Shown: positions 24,872-33,114 of the stretch, piece after piece
How positions within the stretch are numbered: position 1 is the stretch's first letter
How the letters are laid out: each line of letters starts with the position of its first letter
Position numbers and translations under genes: made by a program
Source of the DNA: Arcticibacter pallidicorallinus
GTDB lineage: Bacteria; Bacteroidota; Bacteroidia; Sphingobacteriales; Sphingobacteriaceae
Reading direction: 5' to 3'
NCBI RefSeq assembly: GCF_003002875.1
Contig: NZ_PVTH01000003.1
Span: 434,001-498,000, forward strand
Length of the DNA: 64,000 nt
The notes under the pieces: model-generated
Database searches by the model: none
What the model saw: only the letters and a program-made list of their open reading frames with translations
Told to the model about the DNA's origin: nothing

Positions 24872-26707
24872 TCAATTTTTCGTTACTGTAAGCAAATCCT
24901 CTGCCAACAGAGAAGATGCCCGCACCAAACGTACGAATTCCGATTTGAAACCCTCCTCATCTTTGCTCATTGCCTGGCTCGCCAGTTCCGCTACCATAGC
25001 AAAAGTAAATCCCGGCACAAACTCCGATCTCTTAAGCAACATGCCATAACCCGCAACCGCCGCCGCGAACCTGAAATTATCACTGCTTGTACGAAGCGGT
25101 TGACTAGTATTAGCAACAGTTTTTTTAATCAGTCGGCTTACATCACTATTGGGCGCCTTATATCTTAAACTTATGCTTGCCAGTTCGTCAGCGAACGTTG
25201 ATCCTGAAGGTTTGTCTGTCTGATATTTAAGTTCGTCAACTGATCCGATAAAGCGGCTCTTAACGCCATGTGGGATTATTTCATAAAGTGCAGTAACCGA
25301 GTGTCCCGACCCAAGATCTCCGGCGTCTTTTAGGTCATTATTGAAATCTTCAGCGTTCAGTGAACGGTTTTCATACCCGATTAGCCGGTAAGCCTGCACC
25401 TTGGACGGATTAAATTCCAGTTGTAACTTCACGTCTTTCGCCAGAGTGTACAGCGTTCCTCCGAATTCTGTTACAAGAACTTTTCTACCTTCGCTAATAT
25501 TGTCAATATAAGCGTAGTTTCCATTGCCTTTATCGGCTAGAAGCTCCATTTTGCTATCCTTGTAATTGCCCATACCGAAACCCAATACGGATAAGAAGAT
25601 GCCGCTTTTCCTCTTTTCCTCAATCAATTTTTGCATATCCATATCGCTGGATTGCCCTGTGTTAAAATCACCGTCTGTGGCCATAATCACTCTGTTATTC
25701 CCGTTTTTGATGAAGCGGGAAGCTGCAAGATCGTAGGCCAGCTTGATCCCTGCACCGCCAGCAGTTGATCCCCCGGCCTGTAATGCGTTGATCGCATCAA
25801 GGATCACCTGTTTGTTTTTTCCGGATGTCGGCTCGAGAGCTATGTTTGCCGCGCCTGCATAGCTAACGATTGCCACCCTATCTGATGGTCTAAGCTGATT
25901 AACCAGCATCTTCAGGGAGGACTTGACCAACGGAAGCTTGTTATATGCGTTCATGGACCCCGACACATCGATAAGCAGAACGAGGTTTGAGGACGGTATC
26001 TTAGCGGCCTCGATCTCTTTTGCCTGAAGTCCAATCCTTAACAACCGGTGTTCGGTATTCCAGGGTGCAATGCTCAACTCGGTATGGATAGAAAAAGGCT
26101 GACCGTTTGTAGGTGCCGGATAATCGTAGTCAAAGTAATTGATCATCTCCTCCACACGCACAGCGTCTGCAGGTGGCAATTGTCCCTGATTAATAAAGCG
26201 CCTCACATTACTGTAAGAGGCAGCGTCTACATCCATTCCGAAGGTAGAGAGGGGATTTAATTGCGGGCGAACAAACTTGTTCTCTGCAAAAGACGCGTAT
26301 GATTCAGTTGGTGATGAAGGCTGTCTTATAATCATTGTCCTGTGAGGCTGAATCCTAGCAGCACTTTCAAGCAGATTGGCTACATTCTTAGTCTCAAGTC
26401 CTTTAAATCCCTGGTTAAGCTTTATATCCAATCGCTGCTGACCCTCGTACCGCACCCGCTGCGTCCGGTATCCGCCAAGTTTAAACTCAATCGTGGCTCC
26501 CGATGCTGGCCGGCGGATAGAAAAGTGCCCATTTTTGTTTGTCACGGCAAGCTGACTTTCACTCTTCACCGATATCATTACGCCCTCTATTGGTTTCAAA
26601 TGACTTGCATTCACCACTGTTCCTTTGAGCATTTCAGGTTCCTTGCTGCCAGATCCTATAAGGCTTATCAAAACCAGGATAGGGATAAGGATGTTTATCT
26701 TTTTCAT
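24872..26707 (-). CDS. Secreted von Willebrand factor A domain protein (YfbK-like)
   Basis: A 611-residue envelope protein. A signal peptide covers the first ~20 residues, but the expected lipobox Cys is absent (ISLIGSGS), so it may be released rather than lipid-anchored. Residues ~27-100 form a carboxypeptidase-regulatory-like beta sandwich. Residues ~160-225 match the region preceding vWA in this family (FGMDVDAASYSNVRRFI). The vWA domain starts near residue 240 with the metal site DVSGSMNAY, and a C-terminal domain follows. Such proteins bind other proteins through the metal site; the ligand here is unknown. It is divergent from an ECF sigma factor gene. Confidence 0.88.
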   Translation of the reverse strand: MKKINILIPILVLISLIGSGSKEPEMLKGTVVNASHLKPIEGVMISVKSESQLAVTNKNGHFSIRRPASGATIEFKLGGYRTQRVRYEGQQRLDIKLNQGFKGLETKNVANLLESAARIQPHRTMIIRQPSSPTESYASFAENKFVRPQLNPLSTFGMDVDAASYSNVRRFINQGQLPPADAVRVEEMINYFDYDYPAPTNGQPFSIHTELSIAPWNTEHRLLRIGLQAKEIEAAKIPSSNLVLLIDVSGSMNAYNKLPLVKSSLKMLVNQLRPSDRVAIVSYAGAANIALEPTSGKNKQVILDAINALQAGGSTAGGAGIKLAYDLAASRFIKNGNNRVIMATDGDFNTGQSSDMDMQKLIEEKRKSGIFLSVLGFGMGNYKDSKMELLADKGNGNYAYIDNISEGRKVLVTEFGGTLYTLAKDVKLQLEFNPSKVQAYRLIGYENRSLNAEDFNNDLKDAGDLGSGHSVTALYEIIPHGVKSRFIGSVDELKYQTDKPSGSTFADELASISLRYKAPNSDVSRLIKKTVANTSQPLRTSSDNFRFAAAVAGYGMLLKRSEFVPGFTFAMVAELASQAMSKDEEGFKSEFVRLVRASSLLAEDLLTVTKN

Positions 26708-26792
26708 GCTAAATGTTTAAGTCAGGATGAAAAGCCTGGCCTCTTTCCATATATCGATAAAAAATTTTTATACTTGATTAAAGAATTTACGA

Positions 26793-27374
26793 TTGAAGTT
26801 CATTAAAAATAAATCCGGTCATTTGAACGTTTCAGAGGCAGAACTGCTTCTCGAGTACAGGCGTACGGGTGACCTGGAGGTGCTGGGGAAACTTTACAGT
26901 GGGTACATGCCGCTTGTGTATGGCTTATGCCTCAAGTATTTCAAAGACGAAGAACTCAGTAAGGATGCAGTCATGCAGATCTTCGAACAGCTTATTCCTA
27001 AGCTCAGACAGCATGAGGTAAGCAATTTCAAAAGCTGGTTATATACACTCGCCCGTAATTACTGTCTCATGGCACTTAGAGCCAGCTCCAGGCATGTATT
27101 CGTATCATTGGAAAACGGAGATATGGAAAGACCTGAAGTTGTGCATCTTAATATAGACAGTACGAACGAAAGTCAGCTAAGCGCAATGGAAAAGTGTATG
27201 GAAACACTTCCCACTGAGCAGCGTCGGGCAATAGACCTGTTCTATCTTCAGCAGAAGTGCTATAAGGAAGTAGCGGATATAACGGGTTTTGACATGAACA
27301 AAGTCAAAAGTTATATTCAGAACGGCAAGCGGAACTTAAAAATTTGTATGGAGAGGAATGACAGAAGCGAATAA
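26793..27374 (+). CDS. ECF-type RNA polymerase sigma factor
   Basis: A 193-residue sigma-70 family member. Region 2 covers about residues 25-95 (YMPLVYGLCLKYFKDEELSKDAVMQIFEQL), and region 4 with its helix-turn-helix is near residues 140-185 (LPTEQRRAIDLFYLQQKCYKEVADITG). No ATG exists upstream of the conserved N-terminus. The reading frame begins with TTG, giving MKFIKNKSGHLNVSEAELLLEY, which agrees with family alignment as I remember it. The next gene starts 17 nt inside its 3' end, a usual arrangement for a sigma factor and its membrane regulator. Targets are unknown. Confidence 0.87.
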   Translation: MKFIKNKSGHLNVSEAELLLEYRRTGDLEVLGKLYSGYMPLVYGLCLKYFKDEELSKDAVMQIFEQLIPKLRQHEVSNFKSWLYTLARNYCLMALRASSRHVFVSLENGDMERPEVVHLNIDSTNESQLSAMEKCMETLPTEQRRAIDLFYLQQKCYKEVADITGFDMNKVKSYIQNGKRNLKICMERNDRSE

Positions 27375-28458
27375 ACAAAAATACAATCTTATACAGCAGT
27401 ATCTGGAGGGGAGCCTGGATCCCGGAAGGATGCATGAACTTGAAAAAGAAGCACTGGAAGACCCGTTTCTGGCCGAAGCACTGGAGGGCTATTCAGCCTT
27501 CGAAGGGTCAGCACAGCCTCACCTGAGCCTGCTGCAGCGTCAGCTCGAGGCTCGTATTGCCGAGAATGCCGAGAAAAAGAACATCTTCTACTTTACATGG
27601 CAACGGATCAGCGTAGCTGCAGCCGCAAGCCTTCTTTTTATATCAGCCAGTATTCTTTTCTGGATGAAGGGAACAAATACCGATTCCCGTCTGGCCGGTA
27701 ATGCTAAGAATGTTGAAGTAACACTTACCCCGGGCGACGAACTAGGCAAGGAGAATCAAAGGGATGAAAAGTACACCCAGAATAAAGCGGTAACGGAGGA
27801 GGTCGAAGCTCTTACCACTCTTCAGCGGCCCGGAAGTGAAACGAAAGTCCAGCCAAAGGTTGTTAATCAGCCAGGTCCTCCCGCAAAGCGCAAGGTAACC
27901 GAAAGTTATGCCGCCAGACCCATGCCCGCTCCTATAGTCTCAGATGCGGCACCAAAAGAGGCAGCGGATGTTATAGCCGGGCAAGTCGTTGTCAATGAAA
28001 TCGCAACCGCAAGTGCGAGAATAGCCTCTGTTGATTTTGACAGAAACGCAACAGCTGCCTCTTCCCATGGACAGGTTGTATCCATGCGTGGTACCAAAGC
28101 ATCTTATTCCGGTGACAGTGGTACTGTCCTCAATAAAGCTGCGTCACGAGCAATCTCTCCGGTTTCTTCTCAACCTTCAGTTATTGAGCATGCTGCCCAA
28201 CCTGTTGATGGTTGGGAAAACTACCAAATGTATATCAGCCAGAATAAGCGCTTGCCGGCACCGGGAGGAGATGCCAGTGCCGTGGTAGTCATATTTACAG
28301 TAGACAAGTTGGGCAGGCCGGATACCTGCCGTATCGAAAAAGGAATCAACGAAAGGTATAATGCCGAAGCCATCCGTCTTCTAAAGGAAGGACCTTTATG
28401 GAAAGCCAATAGGAACGGTCGCCAGGTCGAAGGCTATATTCAGGTAGATTTCAAATAA
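27358..28458 (+). CDS. Membrane protein with anti-sigma-like N-terminus and TonB C-terminal domain
   Basis: A 366-residue single-pass membrane protein. Residues 1-75 are cytoplasmic, acidic and helical (QYLEGSLDPGRMHELEKEAL), resembling the start of zinc-free anti-sigma factors. One transmembrane segment lies at about residues 84-103. A long low-complexity Pro/Ala/Ser-rich periplasmic linker follows, then a TonB C-terminal-like domain near residues 285-366 (ASAVVVIFTVDKLGRPDTC). The 17-nt overlap with the ECF sigma gene suggests it controls that sigma factor. It may couple an envelope signal to it; this is inference. Confidence 0.78.
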   Translation: MTEANKQKYNLIQQYLEGSLDPGRMHELEKEALEDPFLAEALEGYSAFEGSAQPHLSLLQRQLEARIAENAEKKNIFYFTWQRISVAAAASLLFISASILFWMKGTNTDSRLAGNAKNVEVTLTPGDELGKENQRDEKYTQNKAVTEEVEALTTLQRPGSETKVQPKVVNQPGPPAKRKVTESYAARPMPAPIVSDAAPKEAADVIAGQVVVNEIATASARIASVDFDRNATAASSHGQVVSMRGTKASYSGDSGTVLNKAASRAISPVSSQPSVIEHAAQPVDGWENYQMYISQNKRLPAPGGDASAVVVIFTVDKLGRPDTCRIEKGINERYNAEAIRLLKEGPLWKANRNGRQVEGYIQVDFK

Positions 28459-28470
28459 TAACGCCATTTT

Positions 28471-30324
28471 ATGAAGTACTATTTCCTATTGCTTTGTTGC
28501 GCACTTATGTCGTGCAGCCAGAATAAACAGTTGTCAGAAGCCCATCAAAAGAGTGCTGATTCCCATTCATTTTCCAGGCCCTCGGAAGCCCTGGTGAAAC
28601 ACCTTGATCTTAATCTACAGGTCGATTTCGATAACAAAGTGCTGACAGGTAAAGCATCGTGGACGATCGATAATTTATCCGATGCAGACAGCATTGTTTT
28701 CGATACCAGGGGACTGGAGATCAAGAGAGTGAGCTTGTCAGACACCACAAAAGAAGCGGAATATGCTATAGGGCCTGAAGATAACCTCCTGGGCAAGGCC
28801 CTAAAGATAAAAATCAACAAAGACACAGACAGAGTCACGATATGGTATTCCACATCCCCTGATGCTGCGGCGGTACAGTGGCTCAACCCACAGCAGACAG
28901 CAGGAAAACAGCATCCTTTTCTTTTCACCCAGTCTCAGGCGATTCTGGCCCGTACCTGGTTGCCTTGTCAGGATTCCCCTGGAATCAGGTTTACATACAA
29001 TGCCACTGTTTCTGTCCCAAAGGAGTTGCTGCCCATCATGAGTGCAGAAAATCCTGTTGAAAAGAACGAGTTGGGGATTTATCAATTCGCACAACCGAAG
29101 GCGATCCCTTCTTACTTGATGGCCCTTGCCGTTGGTGACCTGGAGTTTAAGGCTATTGATAACAGAACCGGCGTCTACGCTGAGCCCGTTTCCCTTAAAG
29201 CTGCTGCCTGGGAGTTCGATGATATGGGCAAAATGGTCAATTCAGCCGAAAAATTGTACGGTCCTTATCAATGGGGTCGCTACGATGTGGTCGTGCTGCC
29301 GCCAAGCTTTCCATTTGGCGGAATGGAAAACCCCATGCTGACTTTCGTTACGCCAACGGTGATTGCCGGAGACCGCTCTCTGGTGAGTTTAATAGCACAC
29401 GAACTAGCGCACAGCTGGAGTGGTAATCTGGTAACGAATGCTACATGGAACGACTTCTGGTTAAACGAAGGATTTACAGTATATTTTGAGAGAAGGATCG
29501 TGGAGGATGTGTATGGCAAGGAGGAAGCGAAAATGCAGGAGGTACTTGGTCACGAGGCTTTGAAAGAGACAATGACTCATCTGGGGCACTCACACGAAGA
29601 CACCCGTTTGCATCTTGAGCTGGCAGGCCGCGATCCTGATGAAGGAATGACCGATATCGCCTATGAAAAAGGCTATTTCTTTTTGAGAGCTTTAGAAGAA
29701 GCTGTTGGAAGAGAGAAGATGGATGCCTTCCTGAAAGAATATTTCACGAAGCACAGTTTTCAATCCCTTACAACAGAACAATTTGTCGGCTACCTGGATC
29801 AGTCTCTACTAAAAGGCGACGAAGCATTGGCTGCAAAAGTCAACGTAGAGGAATGGCTTTACAAGCCTGGTACACCTGTCGGAATGCCTGTTGCAGTTTC
29901 GAAGCAGTTCAGCTTTATTGATTCTGTTGTTATCGCCTGGAAGAAGGAAGTAAAGCCGAAGGGACTCAAAAAGTCTCTTACCTCTGCAAACGAACAGCTA
30001 TATCTTATCAAACGCTTGCCCCAGAACCTGAGCGCAGGAGATATGACGAAGATAGATCAGGAGTTTGGCTTTACGAGTTCGGGCAATGCAGAGTTAAACG
30101 CAGCATGGTTCTTACATGCCATCAGAAAACAGTATCATGTCGCAGATCCTGCGATTGAACGATTTCTGACTAAAGTAGGGCGGCGAAAGTTCATCATCCC
30201 CCTATATACAGAAATGGCAAAAACGGCGGAAGGAAAGCGCTGGGCAAAAAAGGTCTATAAACAAGCGAGACCGAACTATCATTCGGTCTCGTATAATACT
30301 ATAGATGATCTCCTCAGTGACTAG
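28471..30324 (+). CDS. M1 family aminopeptidase, lipoprotein
   Basis: A zinc aminopeptidase similar to leukotriene A4 hydrolase, 617 residues, anchored by a lipobox (CCALMSC, Cys near residue 15). The substrate motif GGMENP (GxMEN class) is near residue 283, and the zinc site HELAHSW plus downstream Glu in LNEGFTVYFE forms HExxH-18-E near residues 310-333. The catalytic Tyr is in AYEKGYFFLRALE near residue 400. A C-terminal helical domain completes the fold. It cleaves N-terminal residues from peptides in the periplasm or at the surface. It starts 12 nt after the TonB-domain gene and may be in the same operon. Confidence 0.93.
   Translation: MKYYFLLLCCALMSCSQNKQLSEAHQKSADSHSFSRPSEALVKHLDLNLQVDFDNKVLTGKASWTIDNLSDADSIVFDTRGLEIKRVSLSDTTKEAEYAIGPEDNLLGKALKIKINKDTDRVTIWYSTSPDAAAVQWLNPQQTAGKQHPFLFTQSQAILARTWLPCQDSPGIRFTYNATVSVPKELLPIMSAENPVEKNELGIYQFAQPKAIPSYLMALAVGDLEFKAIDNRTGVYAEPVSLKAAAWEFDDMGKMVNSAEKLYGPYQWGRYDVVVLPPSFPFGGMENPMLTFVTPTVIAGDRSLVSLIAHELAHSWSGNLVTNATWNDFWLNEGFTVYFERRIVEDVYGKEEAKMQEVLGHEALKETMTHLGHSHEDTRLHLELAGRDPDEGMTDIAYEKGYFFLRALEEAVGREKMDAFLKEYFTKHSFQSLTTEQFVGYLDQSLLKGDEALAAKVNVEEWLYKPGTPVGMPVAVSKQFSFIDSVVIAWKKEVKPKGLKKSLTSANEQLYLIKRLPQNLSAGDMTKIDQEFGFTSSGNAELNAAWFLHAIRKQYHVADPAIERFLTKVGRRKFIIPLYTEMAKTAEGKRWAKKVYKQARPNYHSVSYNTIDDLLSD
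30266..30291. terminator. Intragenic hairpin, probable terminator of the PiT operon
   Basis: A perfect 10-bp inverted repeat (30266-30275 with 30282-30291) with a 6-nt loop. It lies inside the last codons of the aminopeptidase gene, about 30 nt beyond the stop codon of the convergent PiT gene on the minus strand. The sequence after it on the minus strand is T-rich but not a clean T run. Confidence 0.5.
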
Positions 30325-31331
30325 AGGAATAAATTAAATATCAGATATATTCCACTCGCAAGAAGTGCAGATACAGGAATGGTGAGTACCCAGGCCCAAA
30401 CCAGGTTAATGGTGACTCCCCATCGCACGGCAGACATGCGTTTGGTAACACCAACACCTATGATGGATCCGGTTATGGTGTGCGTAGTAGATACAGGGAT
30501 AGCAAAATGCTCAGTAATACCCAGGGTTATCGCGCCTGCTGTTTCTGCGGCCACGCCTTCCAATGGAGTCACTTTAGTGATCTTGGTACCCATGGTCTTA
30601 ACGATTCTCCAGCCACCGCTCATCGTTCCAAGAGATATGGCACCGTAACATACTAAGGGAATCCACTCCGGCATCGGGTCGCTGCTGTTTACCACGCCGT
30701 TAGCAACCAAAGCGACGAAGATAATACCCATAACCTTTTGAGCATCGTTACCACCGTGAGTGAAACTTAAAGCAGCGGAAGACAGAAGCTGTAATGCCTT
30801 GAACCATTTTTCAGCAGTTGATGGCTTAGACCATCGACTCAGGTTGACGATGATAAGTGTGATTACGATGGATATCAGCATACCTATTATGGGTGCCAGC
30901 ACGATGAACGATACAATCTTTACCACGTAACCGAGGTTCAGCGCATCAGCAGCAGTGGCTCCATTTAGCATCGCATAAGTCACACCTGCGCCTGCAAATC
31001 CACCGATCAGCGTGTGCGAAGAACTTGAAGGTATCCCGTAGTACCATGTGAGCAGGTTCCACGAAATAGCGGCGATCAGTCCTGCGAGAATTACGTGTAT
31101 GGTGATATAGTTTTCAACTACAGTCTTGGCTACCGTATTGGCAACCTTATGGTCGTCAAAATAAAAGTATGCCGCGAAGTTGAAGAGTGCCGCCCAGAGG
31201 ACAGCATGGAAGGGAGATAATACTTTTGTTGACACCACCGTAGCGATAGAGTTCGCCGCGTCATGAAAACCGTTGATATAATCAAAAGCAATTGCCATGA
31301 TGATGACAATTACCAATAGTGTAGTAACCAT
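30321..31331 (-). CDS. pit: Low-affinity inorganic phosphate transporter (PiT family)
   Basis: An integral membrane phosphate:cation symporter of 336 residues with about ten transmembrane segments. The duplicated PiT signatures are present: FDYINGFHDAANSIATVVSTKVL near residue 17 and SFTHGGNDAQKVMGII near residue 196, plus PVSTTHTITGSIIG near residue 285. The upstream gene encodes its usual partner, a DUF47/PhoU-like protein, 17 nt away. A triple TTAACA-type repeat upstream of that gene suggests control by phosphate starvation. The last 4 nt overlap the end of the convergent aminopeptidase gene. Confidence 0.93.
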   Translation of the reverse strand: MVTTLLVIVIIMAIAFDYINGFHDAANSIATVVSTKVLSPFHAVLWAALFNFAAYFYFDDHKVANTVAKTVVENYITIHVILAGLIAAISWNLLTWYYGIPSSSSHTLIGGFAGAGVTYAMLNGATAADALNLGYVVKIVSFIVLAPIIGMLISIVITLIIVNLSRWSKPSTAEKWFKALQLLSSAALSFTHGGNDAQKVMGIIFVALVANGVVNSSDPMPEWIPLVCYGAISLGTMSGGWRIVKTMGTKITKVTPLEGVAAETAGAITLGITEHFAIPVSTTHTITGSIIGVGVTKRMSAVRWGVTINLVWAWVLTIPVSALLASGIYLIFNLFL

Positions 31332-31348
31332 TTTGTATTGTTTAGTAG

Positions 31349-31996
31349 TTAAGCATTCTTAACCAGGATCGTTTCCAGAACATTGGCAACGTCTTCACAC
31401 TTATCAGTTGCTGTTTCCATAGCCGCAAACAACTCTTTGTACTTGATAATCGTCTTCGCGTCGTCTTCAAATTCGAACAGATCAGCTACCGCACGGTCAA
31501 ACACATAATCGGCCTGGTTTTCCATGCTGTTGATGCGTACACATGAGTCGGTGATCAATCTGATGTTCTTCAGGTTCTTTAGCTCTTCAACAGCCTTGTT
31601 TACATCTATACAGCCTTGTAAAATTAGCTCAGCAAGCTTTTTGATAGGGGGCGTTATGTCGGTAATCTTGTAAAGATCCATTCTCGCTGCTGATCCGTGA
31701 ATATAGTCAGCGATATCATCCAGAGCCGAAGCAAGGGAGTGCATATCTTCACGGTCAAAAGGAGTAATGAAATTTTTACCCATCTCTAAAAATATCAGGT
31801 GGGTAATGTCATCTCCTACATGTTCAAGGTCTTCAATCTTTTTGGTAAGTTCCTTCCGTCTTTCCAGATCGGTTGTGTTAACGAGCTCATTTAGAGCCTC
31901 TCCTAAGGAAATTAGATTCCGACTTGCTTTCTCAAATAGAGGAAAGAACTTTCTGTCTTTAGGAACAAAGTACTGAATAATGCTATTTAATGACAT
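31349..31996 (-). CDS. DUF47 family PhoU-like regulator of phosphate transport
   Basis: A 215-residue all-helical cytoplasmic protein of the DUF47 (PhoU-like) family. Characteristic segments are the acidic metal-binding-like EHVGDDITHLIFLEMGKNFITPFDREDMHSLASALDDIADY region near residues 52-93 and ENQADYVFDRAV near residue 158. Genes of this family almost always precede a PiT transporter, as here, and the protein is thought to modulate it. It is first in the transcription unit and carries the Pho-box-like repeats in its promoter. Confidence 0.9.
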   Translation of the reverse strand: MSLNSIIQYFVPKDRKFFPLFEKASRNLISLGEALNELVNTTDLERRKELTKKIEDLEHVGDDITHLIFLEMGKNFITPFDREDMHSLASALDDIADYIHGSAARMDLYKITDITPPIKKLAELILQGCIDVNKAVEELKNLKNIRLITDSCVRINSMENQADYVFDRAVADLFEFEDDAKTIIKYKELFAAMETATDKCEDVANVLETILVKNA

Positions 31997-32018
31997 ATGC
32001 CTGTTTTCAAAATATGTG

Positions 32019-32063
32019 CAAAATTACTTATCGTATGTTAACCTAATGTTAAGTTTTTGTTAG
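32019..32063 (-). promoter_or_regulatory. Promoter with Pho-box-like triple direct repeat
   Basis: On the minus strand, TAATTTTG at 32019-32026 matches the TAnnTTTG -7 box. Ten bp upstream begin three hexamers with an exact 11-bp period: TTAACA (32036-32041), TTAACA (32047-32052) and CTAACA (32058-32063). TTAACA-N5-TTAACA is the PhoP box architecture known from Bacillus, and 11-bp direct repeats are typical of PhoB/PhoP-family regulators. The repeats occupy the -33 region, where such activators replace a weak promoter element. The downstream genes are the phosphate transporter pair. Confidence 0.65.
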
Positions 32064-32076
32064 TGAGCCATATTTT

Positions 32077-33102
32077 TTACTTCGCCTTCGAGATGGTAAA
32101 AGCGAATGTAGAACCAAGTCCTTCTGTACTTCTTACGGTGATTGTTTGCTGATGTGCCTCCAGAATATGCTTCACTATAGCCAGGCCAAGGCCAGATCCT
32201 CCAATCTGCCTGGAACGGCTCTTATCTGTTCTGAAAAATCGTTCGAATACCCGGGGGAGATGTTTCTCTTCAATCCCGATTCCGTCATCAGTAACTTCCA
32301 CAAGTATCTGGTCATGTAGTTCAAATATCTTCAAGCTCGTAGTGCCGCCCGCTTTTCCATACTTAATGGAATTGCTCACGAGGTTGATCAGCACCTGATG
32401 TATTTTATCCCGATCAGCATAAACCCAGGTCGGAAAATTATATTTTTCCTTAAATATCAGATGGATGTTGTGTTTGTTGGCCTTAAACTCCATTTGTTCA
32501 AGCACCTCCTTGATCAATGCGGATAGGTCAAACTTTTTATAGTTGATCTGGATCTCTCCGCTCTCGAGCTTCGAAATCGCGTCTATGTCTTTAATAAGCA
32601 GACTTAGGCGATCGATGTTCTTAGATGCCTTACTCAAAAAGCTTCTGTTCATCTCGTTATCCTCCAAACCTTCGTCCTGCAGGGCCTCAATATAGCCTTG
32701 AACGGCAAATAGTGGCGTTTTGAGCTCATGAGAAATGTTTCCCAGAAACTCCTTTCGGAATTGCTCCTGCTTTTTGAGCTCGTCGATTTCTATCTTCTTT
32801 ACACGAGCCCATTCCTTCACCTCTGTCTCCACGTCATTAATCGGATCATCAGTGACATATTCGCCAAGGGCATCCTTGAGCTCCTGTCCCAGCTTCAGGT
32901 TGTGGATCAATTTATAAATGAGCTTGATTTTACTGTAAACAAAACGCTCAATCAGGTAATAAAATACGACATAACAGATAACCAGCGCAATCACGAAGGT
33001 TACCGCGGTATGATACCAGCTATTCTGAAAGTAATAATTTACAATGGCCAGTGCCAGAGCCACTACCAGTGCATTGATTAAAACTAAACCCCTGAGCTTC
33101 AT
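32077..33102 (-). CDS. Membrane sensor histidine kinase, PhoR-like
   Basis: A 341-residue kinase with two N-terminal transmembrane segments (about residues 7-25 and 30-50) separated by a very short loop, so it has no periplasmic sensing domain. A HAMP-like or linker region follows. The H box NISHELKTPLFAVQGYIEAL is near residue 123, the N box HQVLINLVSNSIKYG near residue 243, and the G boxes DDGIGIEEKH and GGSGLGLAIVKH near residues 275 and 305. This topology matches PhoR of Bacteroidota. It sits directly upstream of the Pho-box-like promoter, which supports a phosphate role, but no partner regulator is adjacent. Confidence 0.85.
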   Translation of the reverse strand: MKLRGLVLINALVVALALAIVNYYFQNSWYHTAVTFVIALVICYVVFYYLIERFVYSKIKLIYKLIHNLKLGQELKDALGEYVTDDPINDVETEVKEWARVKKIEIDELKKQEQFRKEFLGNISHELKTPLFAVQGYIEALQDEGLEDNEMNRSFLSKASKNIDRLSLLIKDIDAISKLESGEIQINYKKFDLSALIKEVLEQMEFKANKHNIHLIFKEKYNFPTWVYADRDKIHQVLINLVSNSIKYGKAGGTTSLKIFELHDQILVEVTDDGIGIEEKHLPRVFERFFRTDKSRSRQIGGSGLGLAIVKHILEAHQQTITVRSTEGLGSTFAFTISKAK

Positions 33103-33114
33103 AATACAATAATA

